A stretch of DNA of 64,000 nt from Geodermatophilus sp. DSM 45219 (GTDB lineage Bacteria; Actinomycetota; Actinomycetes; Mycobacteriales; Geodermatophilaceae): the NCBI RefSeq assembly GCF_900104025.1, contig NZ_FNIQ01000004.1:516627-580626 (forward strand). Direction: 5' to 3'. Positions 7,602 to 15,539 of this stretch are shown piece after piece (within the stretch, counting starts at the first letter, position 1; each line of letters starts with the position of its first letter). A model generated the notes under the pieces. It did no database searches and was not told the DNA's origin. It saw only the letters and a list, made by a program, of their open reading frames with translations. The translations under genes were made by a program, and so were the position numbers.

Positions 7602-8788
7602 GTCGTGTGGTGCTCGGCGCAGCCGACGAGGAGCTCGTCCTGCGCGTCAAGGAGGCGACCGAGGGCGACGTGCACGTGCTGCCGGCCGGCCGGCTGCCCG
7701 CCGACCCGGCGCGGCTGTTCGAGCAGCTGGTGGACGGCGAGCTGCCCGACGTCCTGCTGATCGGCCCGGGGGCGGCGCCGGACGCGGTGCTCACCCTCGC
7801 CTCCCGGCTCGACGTGCAGAGCCCCGGGATCACCGTGGTGCTCATGGCCGAGGCCTCTCCGCAGATGTGGCAGGCGGCGATGCGCTCCGGCATCCGCGAC
7901 CTGCTCTCGCCCAACGCCGACGTCCTCACCATCCGGGAGGCCGTCGAGCGGGCCGGTGCCGCCGCGGCCGGACGGCGGCGGGTGCTGCGCCCGGTCGAGG
8001 AGACCGCCCGCTACACCGGCCGGGTGATCACGGTGGCCTCGCCGAAGGGCGGCGTCGGCAAGACCACCGTCTCGACCAACCTGGCGATCGGGCTGACCGC
8101 GGCCGCACCCCAGTCGACGGTGCTGGTCGACCTCGACGTCCAGTTCGGCGACGTCGCCTCCGCCCTCGGCCTGGTCCCCGAGTACGCGCTGCCCGACGTC
8201 GCCCACGGCCCGGCGGCCGAGGACACGATGGTCCTCAAGACGTTCCTCACCCAGCACCCCAGCGGCCTGTACGCGGTGTGCGGCGCGGAGTCCCCGGCCG
8301 CCGGGGACACGGTGACCGCCGCCGACGTCACGCGGCTGCTGACCTCGCTGGCCCGCGAGTTCCGCTACGTCGTCGTCGACACCGCGCCGGGGCTGTCGGA
8401 GCAGACGCTCGCCGCCCTCGACCGCGCCACCGACGTGGTCATGGTGACCAGCATGGACGTCCCCGGCGTCCGCGGGCTGCGCAAGGAGCTCGACGTGCTC
8501 CGCGAGCTATGCATGATCCCGGCCGGCCGGCACGTGGTCATGAACCTCGCCGACGCCAAGGGCGGGCTCTCGGTGCGCGACGTCGAGACGGCGATCGGCA
8601 CCGGTGTGGACGTCGTCGTCCCGCGCTCGGCCGCCGTGCCGGTGTCGACCAACCAGGGGGTGCCGATCGTCGCCGGCGGCCGCAAGGACCCGGCGGCCAA
8701 GGAGCTGCGCCGCCTGGTGTCCCGGTTCGCCGCCACCCCGATCGTGCGACCGGGCCGGTACCGGGCCAAGCACCGGGCGGCGTCGTGA
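7598..8788 (+). CDS. cpaE: CpaE/TadZ-family ATPase
   Basis: 396 residues. A receiver-like N-terminal domain (about 1-115) is followed by a MinD/ParA-like ATPase. The deviant Walker A box is SPKGGVGKTT at 149-158, the DLDVQFGD motif is near 178-185 and DTAPG at 261. TadZ proteins localise the pilus machine at the pole or septum and activate assembly. The receiver domain lacks an obvious phospho-Asp motif. Start (ATGA) and stop (GTGA) both overlap the neighbouring genes by 4 nt, so it is clearly in the operon. Confidence 0.9.
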   Translation: MSRVVLGAADEELVLRVKEATEGDVHVLPAGRLPADPARLFEQLVDGELPDVLLIGPGAAPDAVLTLASRLDVQSPGITVVLMAEASPQMWQAAMRSGIRDLLSPNADVLTIREAVERAGAAAAGRRRVLRPVEETARYTGRVITVASPKGGVGKTTVSTNLAIGLTAAAPQSTVLVDLDVQFGDVASALGLVPEYALPDVAHGPAAEDTMVLKTFLTQHPSGLYAVCGAESPAAGDTVTAADVTRLLTSLAREFRYVVVDTAPGLSEQTLAALDRATDVVMVTSMDVPGVRGLRKELDVLRELCMIPAGRHVVMNLADAKGGLSVRDVETAIGTGVDVVVPRSAAVPVSTNQGVPIVAGGRKDPAAKELRRLVSRFAATPIVRPGRYRAKHRAAS

Positions 8789-10191
8789 ACCTCTCCTCGC
8801 GCCTCGCCGTCGCCCAGGGGCGGCACTCCGCCCCGGAGACCCCAGCGCCGACGCCGGTCCCGGTGCCCCGGCCGGTCCCCCCGGTGGCCGGCACGCCACC
8901 CACCGACGCGCTGGCCAAGCTCAAGGACCGGGTCGCCAAGGCGCTGTTCGAGCGCATGGGCAACCGGATGAACGACCCCTCGCTGTCCGAGGAGGCGCTG
9001 CGCACGATCGTGCTCGGCGAGCTCGACGAGGTGGTCGAGGAGGAGCGGGTCCCGCTCTCGACCGAGGAGCGGGCGCGGCTGACCGCCGAGCTGGCCGACG
9101 ACGTCCTCGGCTACGGCCCGCTGCAGCGGCTGCTCGACGACCCGACCGTCACCGAGATCATGTGCAACGGCCCGGACGCGGTCTACGTCGAGCAGGAGGG
9201 CCGGCTGGTCCGCACCGGCGCGCGGTTCACCTCCGAGGAGCACCTGCGCCGGGTCATCGACCGGATCGTGTCGAAGGTGGGACGGCGGATCGACGAGTCC
9301 TCGCCGCTGGTCGACGCGCGCCTGGCCGATGGCTCCCGGGTCAACGCGATCATCCCGCCGCTGGCCTTCAGCGGGTCGACGCTGACCATCCGCAAGTTCG
9401 CCAAGGACCCGTTCGGCGTCGACGACCTGATCGGCTTCGGCACCCTGTCGCCGGAGATGGCCGAGCTGCTGCGCGCCTGCGTCGAGGCCCGGCTGAACAT
9501 CATCGTCTCCGGCGGCACCGGCACGGGGAAGACGACGCTGCTCAACGTGCTGTCCTCGTTCATCCCGGACGGCGAGCGGATCGTCACCATCGAGGACGCC
9601 GTCGAGCTGCAGCTGCAGCAGGACCACGTCGTCCGGCTGGAGTCGCGCCCGCCCAACATCGAGGGCCGCGGCGCGATCACCATCCGCGACCTGGTGCGCA
9701 ACTCGCTGCGGATGCGCCCCGACCGGATCGTGGTCGGGGAGTGCCGCGGCGGGGAGTCGCTGGACATGCTGCAGGCGATGAACACCGGCCACGACGGCTC
9801 GCTGTCGACGGTGCACGCCAACTCCCCGCGCGACGCGATCGCCCGGCTGGAGACCCTGGTGCTGATGGCCGGCATGGACCTGCCGCTGCGCGCCATCCGC
9901 GAGCAGATCGCCTCGGCCGTGGACGTCGTCGTCCAGCTGACCCGGCTGCGCGACGGCACCCGCCGGGTCACCCACGTGACCGAGGTGCAGGGCATGGAGG
10001 GCGAGACGGTCACCCTGCAGGACGCGTTCCTGTTCGACTACTCCGCCGGCGTCGACGCCGCCGGCCGGTTCCTCGGCAAGCCGGTGCCCACCGGTGTGCG
10101 GCCGCGGTTCACCGACCGCTTCGACGAGCTCGGCATCAAGGTCTCGCCGCGGGTCTTCGGGACCGTCGAGCCGCGGCGGGGGTGGGCCTGA
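8785..10191 (+). CDS. cpaF: CpaF/TadA pilus assembly ATPase
   Basis: Secretion ATPase that powers Flp pilus assembly at the cytoplasmic face. 468 residues: a Pro-rich N-terminus (about 15-40), a helical N-terminal domain, then the T2SSE/VirB11-like ATPase core. Walker A is GGTGTGKTTL at about 243-252, an Asp box is near IEDAVEL, Walker B is RIVVGECRG at about 313-321, and the His box is STVHANSPRDA. The length is normal for the CpaF family. GTG start overlapping cpaE (GTGA); stop and next start share one base (TGATG). Confidence 0.94.
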   Translation: MNLSSRLAVAQGRHSAPETPAPTPVPVPRPVPPVAGTPPTDALAKLKDRVAKALFERMGNRMNDPSLSEEALRTIVLGELDEVVEEERVPLSTEERARLTAELADDVLGYGPLQRLLDDPTVTEIMCNGPDAVYVEQEGRLVRTGARFTSEEHLRRVIDRIVSKVGRRIDESSPLVDARLADGSRVNAIIPPLAFSGSTLTIRKFAKDPFGVDDLIGFGTLSPEMAELLRACVEARLNIIVSGGTGTGKTTLLNVLSSFIPDGERIVTIEDAVELQLQQDHVVRLESRPPNIEGRGAITIRDLVRNSLRMRPDRIVVGECRGGESLDMLQAMNTGHDGSLSTVHANSPRDAIARLETLVLMAGMDLPLRAIREQIASAVDVVVQLTRLRDGTRRVTHVTEVQGMEGETVTLQDAFLFDYSAGVDAAGRFLGKPVPTGVRPRFTDRFDELGIKVSPRVFGTVEPRRGWA

Positions 10192-11123
10192 TGCTGCTCG
10201 CCGCCGGGCTGCTCGCGGTGACCGGCGCGCTGCTGCTGCTCGCGTTCGTCGTCCTCCCGGCCGGGCCGCGGCGGGTGCCGCTGTCCCGCCTGGACCCCAC
10301 GGTGGCGCCACCGGCGTCCGCGCTCGCCGGGGCCTCGGCCGCGGCCGGCGCCGCGGTGGAGCGGGTGCTGGCCCGGCGCGGGCTGGTGGCCCGCGGTGCG
10401 GCCGCACTGGAGCGGGCCGGGGTGGCGATGGCCCTGCCGGACGTCGTCCTGCTGGTCGGCCTGGCCGCCGTCGTCCTCGGCGCGCTCGGCTTCCTGCTCG
10501 GCGGGGTGCTGCTCGCCCTGCCGCTCGCGGCGCTGGCCCCGCTGGGCACCAAGGTGCTGCTCGGGCTGAGGCGCGGACGGCGGCAGGTGGCCTTCGCCGA
10601 CCAGCTCGACGACTCGCTGCAGCTGATGGCCTCGAGCCTCCGGGCGGGGCACAGCCTGCTGCGCGCGGTGGACGCGGTCTCCACGGAGGCCGCCTCGCCC
10701 ACGTCGGAGGAGTTCGCCCGCATCGTCAACGAGACCCGGGTGGGCCGCGACCTCGGCGACGCCCTCGAGGAGGTGGCCGAGCGGACCGCCAGCGACGACT
10801 TCCGCTGGGTCGCCCAGGCGATCGGCATCCACCGCGAGGTCGGCGGCAACCTGGCCGAGGTGCTGGACACCGTCGGGCACACCATCCGGGAGCGCAACGC
10901 GATCCGCCGGCAGGTCAAGGCGCTGTCGGCCGAGGGCAAGCTGTCGGCGGTCGTGCTGATGAGCCTGCCGTTCGGCATCGTCGGGTTCCTGTCCGTGACC
11001 AACCCCGCCTACCTCGCCGGCTTCACCGAGGGCCTCGCCGGCTACCTGATGATCGCGACGGTCGTCGTGCTGCTCACGGTCGGCGGGCTGTGGCTCAAGA
11101 AGACCGTGGCGATCCGGTTCTGA
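10191..11123 (+). CDS. tadB: TadB inner-membrane pilus platform protein
   Basis: 310 residues, with helices at the N-terminus (about 2-22), centre (about 80-125) and C-terminus (about 250-305), and a type II secretion F domain at about 135-265 (FADQLDDSLQLMASSLRAGHSL, marked by the DQLxxxLxLMAxSLRAGxSL pattern). It forms the membrane platform with TadC and interacts with CpaF. It overlaps both neighbours by one base (TGATG at each end), so the three genes should be translated together. Confidence 0.9.
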   Translation: MLLAAGLLAVTGALLLLAFVVLPAGPRRVPLSRLDPTVAPPASALAGASAAAGAAVERVLARRGLVARGAAALERAGVAMALPDVVLLVGLAAVVLGALGFLLGGVLLALPLAALAPLGTKVLLGLRRGRRQVAFADQLDDSLQLMASSLRAGHSLLRAVDAVSTEAASPTSEEFARIVNETRVGRDLGDALEEVAERTASDDFRWVAQAIGIHREVGGNLAEVLDTVGHTIRERNAIRRQVKALSAEGKLSAVVLMSLPFGIVGFLSVTNPAYLAGFTEGLAGYLMIATVVVLLTVGGLWLKKTVAIRF

Positions 11124-12013
11124 TGGTCCCCGCCCCCGTGCTCGCGGCCGCGCTGGCCGTCGCCCTCGCCGTCCCGCTGCTGGGCTGGGCCCTGCTCGCC
11201 CGCCCGCAGGACGCCGCCGCCCGGGCCCGGGCCAACCTCACCCGCGGCCTGGAGCTGCCGGGTGCGGCCACCGCCCGCTCGCGGCCGCGGCTGCTGCCGC
11301 GGCTGGCCCGCGCCCTGACCCCCGCCGGCACCGTGGCCCGGCTCAACCGGCTGGCCGGCGCCGCGGGCCGCCCCGCGGAGTGGCCGGTGCCCCGGCTGGT
11401 GGCCGCCAAGCTGGTGCTCGCGGTCGTCGCCGCGGCACTCGGCCTCCTGGTGGTGGCGGCGAGGCCCGGTCCGCTGACCGTGCTGATGGCCGTCGTCGTC
11501 ACCGGCGTGACCTACGTCGTCCCCGAGCTGCTGCTCCACTCGCGCGGGCAGGAGCGGCAGCAGGCGATCGCCCTCGAGCTCGCCGACACCCTGGACCAGA
11601 TGACCATCGCGGTGGAGGCCGGGCTCGGCTTCGAGGCGGCGATGGCCCGGGCCGGGCGCAACGGCCGGGGCCCGCTGGCCGAGGAGCTGGTGCGCACACT
11701 GCAGGACATCGCCGTCGGCCAGCCCCGCCGGGAGGCCTACCTGGCGCTGGCCGAGCGGGCCGCGGTGACCGACCTGCGCCGGTTCATCCGCGCGGTGGTG
11801 CAGGCCGACGCGTACGGCGTCTCGATCGCCGACGTGCTGCGCACCCAGGCGGCGGAGATGCGGCTCAAGCGGCGCCAGCGGGCCGAGGAGAAGGCGATGC
11901 AGATCCCGGTGAAGGTGATCTTCCCGCTGATCCTGTGCATCCTCCCGACGCTGTTCATCGTGCTGCTGGGCCCCGCCGTCCTGGACATCGCGGCCGCCTT
12001 CAGCGGGGAGTGA
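11123..12013 (+). CDS. tadC: TadC inner-membrane pilus platform protein
   Basis: Second platform subunit, 296 residues. There is an N-terminal helix (about 3-22), two central helices (about 92-130), a T2SSF domain (about 150-255; LADTLDQMTIAVEAGLGFEAA) and a final helix (about 262-292). It is the last gene of the pilus operon. The 3' end overlaps by 14 nt the 3' end of the oppositely oriented DUF559-type gene, and a strong palindrome starts 30 nt after the stop and could terminate both. Confidence 0.9.
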   Translation: MVPAPVLAAALAVALAVPLLGWALLARPQDAAARARANLTRGLELPGAATARSRPRLLPRLARALTPAGTVARLNRLAGAAGRPAEWPVPRLVAAKLVLAVVAAALGLLVVAARPGPLTVLMAVVVTGVTYVVPELLLHSRGQERQQAIALELADTLDQMTIAVEAGLGFEAAMARAGRNGRGPLAEELVRTLQDIAVGQPRREAYLALAERAAVTDLRRFIRAVVQADAYGVSIADVLRTQAAEMRLKRRQRAEEKAMQIPVKVIFPLILCILPTLFIVLLGPAVLDIAAAFSGE

Positions 12014-12980
12014 GCCCGGGCGAGATCGCCGAGCCCACCGAGCCATGCGAACTCGTGGCCATCAGGCGCTGATGGCCACGAGTTCGCATGACTCGGGATC
12101 GGGGACCCGCGAGCGCGCGTCTGATCGTGGCCACCACCCACGCAGGTCGGCCCACCAGGTCGGCGGAGGTGAAGCGCAGCACCACCCAGCCGGCGAGCAC
12201 CAGACGGTTCTGCCGGCGGAGGTCGTCGACGAAGACGCGGCGCTCGCGGTGTCCGTCGCCGTCGAACTCGATCAGCACCCTGCGCTCCGGCCAGGCCAGG
12301 TCCACGCGGCCGAGAAACTCCCCGTGCCCTCCGCGGACGACGTGCTGGAGCACCGGCGGCGGCAGCGCGGCCTCGTGGACGATCCAGCGCAGCACCGACT
12401 CCATCGGGGAGCCGGCCAGCGGGTCGGCCACCGCCAGGACCTCGCGAGCGGTGCGGACGCCGCGCTGTCCCCGCGACGCGTCGAGCACCCGCTGGAACGC
12501 CTCGGGCGGGTACCCGCGCGCGAGCATCTGGTCGGTCACGGCCAACAGCGCAGCGGCCGGCAGCCGGGCGGCGAGGTCCCGCCACGTGCGTCCGGGTGAG
12601 GTCAGGGCGACGCCACCGCGCCGGGCGACCTGCCACTCCGGCAGGACCGCGCAGTGCACCTGGCGGTCGGCACGCGACCGGATGCGCGTCGCGGGGGGAA
12701 CCGTGAGGTGCACACGCCCGTCGTCCCGCACCAGTGGGATCTGCAGCCCCCACGACCAGGCCGCTGTCCGGTGGCTGATCACCGCCGAGGGTGGAGCGCC
12801 CAGGAGGACGGCCGTGACGCGGGTGCCGACGTCGTCCGCCGTCGTGGCGGGCAGATAGGTGTTCCGGGAGCTGCGGACGACCTCGAGGTGCCGCAGCTGC
12901 CAGTCGGTCACCCCGTCGGCGCGGGCGCCCGCCCTGTCGGTCGGTCGGGTGACGCGGGGTGGGACGGGCGGCGTGGGCAC
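12000..12980 (-). CDS. AbiEi-like HTH plus DUF559/Vsr-like endonuclease-domain protein
   Basis: Two-part protein of about 326 residues. An N-terminal winged-helix-like region (VTDWQLRHLEVVRSSRNTYL) and ISHRTAAWSWGLQIP resemble AbiEi-type antitoxin domains. The C-terminus has RVLIEFDGDGHRERRVFVDD and then RLVLAGWVVLRFTSADL, the E-D-x-Q/K type core of DUF559/Vsr-fold endonucleases. The combination is common in actinobacteria and its function is untested. The last 27 or so residues are translated through a 47-bp palindrome, so the C-terminus looks artificially extended. An ATG at 13043 lies inside the second palindrome; I prefer GTG 12980, and GTG 12911 is also possible. It converges on tadC with a 14-nt overlap. 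Confidence 0.7.
   Translation of the reverse strand: MPTPPVPPRVTRPTDRAGARADGVTDWQLRHLEVVRSSRNTYLPATTADDVGTRVTAVLLGAPPSAVISHRTAAWSWGLQIPLVRDDGRVHLTVPPATRIRSRADRQVHCAVLPEWQVARRGGVALTSPGRTWRDLAARLPAAALLAVTDQMLARGYPPEAFQRVLDASRGQRGVRTAREVLAVADPLAGSPMESVLRWIVHEAALPPPVLQHVVRGGHGEFLGRVDLAWPERRVLIEFDGDGHRERRVFVDDLRRQNRLVLAGWVVLRFTSADLVGRPAWVVATIRRALAGPRSRVMRTRGHQRLMATSSHGSVGSAISPGLTPR
12044..12090. repeat. 47-bp palindromic repeat, copy 1
   Basis: Perfect 21-bp arms (12044-12064, beginning CATGCGAACTCGTGGCC; and 12070-12090) around GGCGC. It sits between tadC and the body of the DUF559-type gene, inside that gene's 3' coding end. A second copy is at 13041-13087. It can serve as a bidirectional terminator and looks like a REP-type mobile palindrome. 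Confidence 0.85.
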
Positions 12981-13040
12981 CTGCGGACCATGCCGCGGGA
13001 CGGCGTCATCCCGCTGACGTCGTCCACAGGGGCACCGAGT

Positions 13041-13087
13041 CATGCGAACTCGGGGCGATCAGGCGCTGACGGCCACGAGTTCGCATG
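13041..13087. repeat. 47-bp palindromic repeat, copy 2
   Basis: Near-identical to copy 1, with the same length and GGCGC centre. The left arm differs at three positions (CATGCGAACTCGGGGCGATC start), so the stem is less perfect. Flanking CGAGT/ACTCG extends the palindrome to 13036-13092. It lies just upstream of the DUF559-type gene, so the gene is bracketed by both copies. Confidence 0.85.
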
Positions 13088-13133
13088 ACTCGGCGACTCG
13101 GCGGGTCGGCGGCTCGGCGGGGGGCCAGCTGCC

Positions 13134-13469
13134 TCAGCGGGGCTGGGCCGGGTTGGTCGGGTCGCCCTGGGACGGCGGGTTGATCTTCGGGCCGGTCGTC
13201 GCCTCGGACGCCTTCGACCCGCCCGCGGCGTGCACCGGGTCGTCGGCGGCCGCGGCTGCGGGGTCGCCGCCGGAGGGCTGGGCGCCCTCGCGCAGCGCGG
13301 TGAGGCGGTTCTCCATGATCGTCACCACCTGCAGCCGGTCGGCGTGCGCGCGCTCGTACTCCAGCAGCGTCTGCAGGCCGGTGGCGTCCAGGGTGCGGAT
13401 CCGCGACGCCAGCCCCTCCACGGGGAGGTGGTCGTAGTCGGGCAGCGGCAGTCGGTCGTGCTCGGTCAT
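13134..13469 (-). CDS. Conserved actinobacterial small protein, unknown
   Basis: 111 residues. The N-terminal part (about 5-60: PLPDYDHLPVEGLASRIRTLDATGLQTLL) is helical and acidic and looks like a short conserved actinobacterial domain of the DUF8129 kind. The C-terminal half is low-complexity Ala/Gly/Pro/Ser. I do not know its function. The ATG at 13469 is 7 nt after TAGGCG in GGGGTAGGCGG, so it may be leaderless. It is divergent from the Rv2629-like gene, with 140 nt between the starts. Confidence 0.6.
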   Translation of the reverse strand: MTEHDRLPLPDYDHLPVEGLASRIRTLDATGLQTLLEYERAHADRLQVVTIMENRLTALREGAQPSGGDPAAAAADDPVHAAGGSKASEATTGPKINPPSQGDPTNPAQPR

Positions 13470-13609
13470 GGCCGACCGCCTACCCCCGGCCCGCCCGGTC
13501 GACACCGGGTGTGAGGGCACGGGGGGTGGGTAGGCGGCGGAGGCGGGACAGGCCGCGGTTGCGGGCCCCGCCGACGAACCCCCAGCGATCGAGGAGTGGT
13601 CCCACCCCC

Positions 13610-14743
13610 ATGGACGTGTCCTTCCTGGCGCCGGTCTTCAGCGCCGCCGGGCCCTACGCCACGGTGTGCGCCGACGTCACGCACACCACCGAGAACGCCG
13701 ACACCGAGCTGGACCTGCGGGTCCGCGCCATCGCCGAGGAACTGACCGGGCAGGGCGCGCCGGAGGCGGTCGTCGAGGCCGTCCGCGGCCGCCTGCTCGA
13801 GGGCAACGAGGGTGGGGACGCCGGGAGGCTGCGCGGTCGCGCCCTGGTCGTGGCCGCCGACGGCTCCGTCGTCCTCGACGAGGTGCTCGCCGACGTCCCG
13901 CGCGACCCGGTCGTCACCTGGTCCCCGCAACCGGACGTGCTGCCGGTGCTGCGGCAGCTCGCTGCGCGGGTGCCGCACGTCGTCGTCGTCACCGACCGGG
14001 TCGGCGCCGACCTCTCGGTCGCCTCGATGGCCGGCCGGCCGGGGGAGGAGGAGCAGGTCGAGGGCGACACCTTCCACATGCGGAAGGTGAAGGTCGGCGG
14101 CTGGGCGCACAACACCTACATGCACACCGCCGAGAACCAGTGGGAGGAGAACGCGGGCCGGGTCGCCGAGGAGATCGCCTCGCTGGCCCGGCGGCTGCCG
14201 CTGCGGTTCGTCCTCGTGGCCGGTGACGTCCGGGCCCGGCAGATCCTCACCGACAAGGCCGACGGCGTCTGGAAGGACCTCGTCGTGACCATGGACGAGG
14301 GCGGCCGTGCGGCCGGCGCCGACCGCGAGGTGGTCGATCGGCGGGCCGCGGAGCTGGTCGCCGAGCACGAGGCCCACGAGGAGGCCGACGCGGTCGAGAA
14401 GATCCAGTCCGCCGCGGCGCACGGCCTGGCCGTGACCGGCACCGCGTCCGTCGTCGAGGCGCTGCGCAAGAGCCAGGTGGAGACCCTCGTGCTCGCCGAC
14501 CGGCCGGACGACGGGGAACTGCTCGTCGGGCCCTCGCCGCTGCTGCTCGGCACCGAGCAGGGCGACATGGAGGCCCTCGGCGTCCAGGAGGTGCACCCGG
14601 TGCCCGCCGACCGGGCACTGCTCGCCGCGGCGGTGGCCAGCGACGCCGGCGTCGTCGTCGTCCCCCGGTCGGCGATGCCCGGGGACATCCCGGTCGCCGC
14701 GATCCTCCGCTACACCGACGACTCCACCCCCAAGGCCCAGTGA
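13610..14743 (+). CDS. Rv2629-like / baeRF2-type (Vms1/eRF1-fold) protein
   Basis: 377 residues. Mixed alpha/beta protein resembling mycobacterial Rv2629 and the bacterial/archaeal eRF1-like (baeRF, Vms1-related) family. Family members are suspected ribosome-rescue or tRNA-cleaving factors; Rv2629 is a dormancy-regulon gene. Supporting segments are the N-terminal ADVTHTTENADTELDLR, the central GGWAHNTYMHTAENQWEENA and the C-terminal VETLVLADRPDDGELLVG. The ATG follows GAGGAGTGG. Two small genes follow at 11 nt and 1 nt, suggesting one stress-type operon. Confidence 0.72.
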   Translation: MDVSFLAPVFSAAGPYATVCADVTHTTENADTELDLRVRAIAEELTGQGAPEAVVEAVRGRLLEGNEGGDAGRLRGRALVVAADGSVVLDEVLADVPRDPVVTWSPQPDVLPVLRQLAARVPHVVVVTDRVGADLSVASMAGRPGEEEQVEGDTFHMRKVKVGGWAHNTYMHTAENQWEENAGRVAEEIASLARRLPLRFVLVAGDVRARQILTDKADGVWKDLVVTMDEGGRAAGADREVVDRRAAELVAEHEAHEEADAVEKIQSAAAHGLAVTGTASVVEALRKSQVETLVLADRPDDGELLVGPSPLLLGTEQGDMEALGVQEVHPVPADRALLAAAVASDAGVVVVPRSAMPGDIPVAAILRYTDDSTPKAQ

Positions 14744-14754
14744 GGAGCCCCCTG

Positions 14755-15012
14755 ATGTCCGATCCGCACCAGCCCGCCACCGCACCCGGCACGTCGACCG
14801 GTGACGTCGAGCGCCGCGCGGCGATCGCCGAGGCCCTCGGCAAGGAGGTCTGGCCGGCCGACCGTGACGCGCTCGTGGCCAAGGCCCAGGAGGGCAACGC
14901 CCCCGACCGCGTGCTGTCCGACCTGCGCCGGCTGCCGTCCGGTGAGCGGTTCGACAACGTGCAGGACGTCGCCCGCGCGCTGGGCCTCGGCACCGAGCAG
15001 CAGCGGTTCTGA
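14755..15012 (+). CDS. DUF2795-domain protein
   Basis: 85 residues. The C-terminal 55 residues (WPADRDALVAKAQEGNAP, VLSDLRRLPSGERFDNVQDVARAL) match the DUF2795 pattern of short actinobacterial proteins built of two helices and a loop. The N-terminus is a disordered Pro/Thr/Ala stretch. ATG start 11 nt after the previous stop, with GAGGAG overlapping the stop region. Function unknown; the context suggests a stress or dormancy role. Confidence 0.75.
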   Translation: MSDPHQPATAPGTSTGDVERRAAIAEALGKEVWPADRDALVAKAQEGNAPDRVLSDLRRLPSGERFDNVQDVARALGLGTEQQRF

Positions 15013-15013
15013 G

Positions 15014-15250
15014 ATGACCACGCACAAGGAGCCCAGCCCCGAGGCGCTGGCCAATGTCACCGAGCAGAACGTCGAGACCCGCTCGCACCCGGTGTTGCCG
15101 GAGGAGGAGCAGGCCATCGCCGACACCGGCCTGGAGGAGACGGCGGCCGAGCTGATCCTGGCCGAGTCCGAGGAGCGGACCCTCCACCCCGACCCGGACG
15201 ACGCCCAGGGCGCGCACCGCACGTCCGCCGACACCGCGGACCTGCCCTGA
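15014..15250 (+). CDS. Small acidic protein, unknown
   Basis: 78 residues, very acidic, no hydrophobic segment and no recognised domain. The sequence EEEQAIADTGLEETAAELILAESEE (marked by its alternating Glu/Ala/Leu) could form a helix and the remainder looks disordered. The ATG begins 1 nt after the DUF2795 stop, so it is translated from the same transcript. I cannot propose a function. Confidence 0.55.
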   Translation: MTTHKEPSPEALANVTEQNVETRSHPVLPEEEQAIADTGLEETAAELILAESEERTLHPDPDDAQGAHRTSADTADLP

Positions 15251-15539
15251 GCACTCCGCACGAGCACGCCGTCCAGCTGCGCTGGTCGGACCCGGACTCC
15301 CTCGGTTGGAGGTCGATTACCTGCGCCAGCTGTACTACCGGGTGGGCGAGCGGCTCTGCGTGCGCAGCGCGGTGACGCGGCTGGGCACCAGGTCGTTCAC
15401 CGTCCGGCAGGAGCTCGTGCAGGACGACGCGGTCGCCATCCGCGCGGACCTCGTCATGGTGCTGTTCGACTTCGCCGGCGACACCAGCCGGCCGATGTCC
15501 GACGCCGAGCGCACCCACTGGAGCCGGTTCCTGACGTGA
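15247..15539 (+). pseudogene. Broken acyl-CoA thioesterase (4HBT hotdog) gene
   Basis: The start of a 4HBT thioesterase (STPHEHAVQLRWSDPDSLG) is readable at 15250-15306 in one frame. The end of such a protein (LEVDYLRQLYYRVGERL through SDAERTHWSRFL) is readable at 15306-15539 in another. About 40-50 central residues that normally join these parts, including the active-site acidic residue and the main hotdog helix, are missing. The junction at about 15303-15308 (CTCGGTTGGAG) therefore looks like an out-of-frame internal deletion. A TTG at 15306 could start a 77-residue fragment, but it would lack the active site. Its end overlaps the hydrolase start (GTGA). Confidence 0.75.

Noticed and set aside
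5832..10407. Long minus-strand frames opposite the Tad genes.
   Set aside because: Shadow frames with no homology, opposite well-identified pilus genes.
15306..15539. A complete small gene starting at TTG 15306.
   Set aside because: The product would be only the C-terminal half of a 4HBT fold without active site; the missing half is readable just upstream in another frame.
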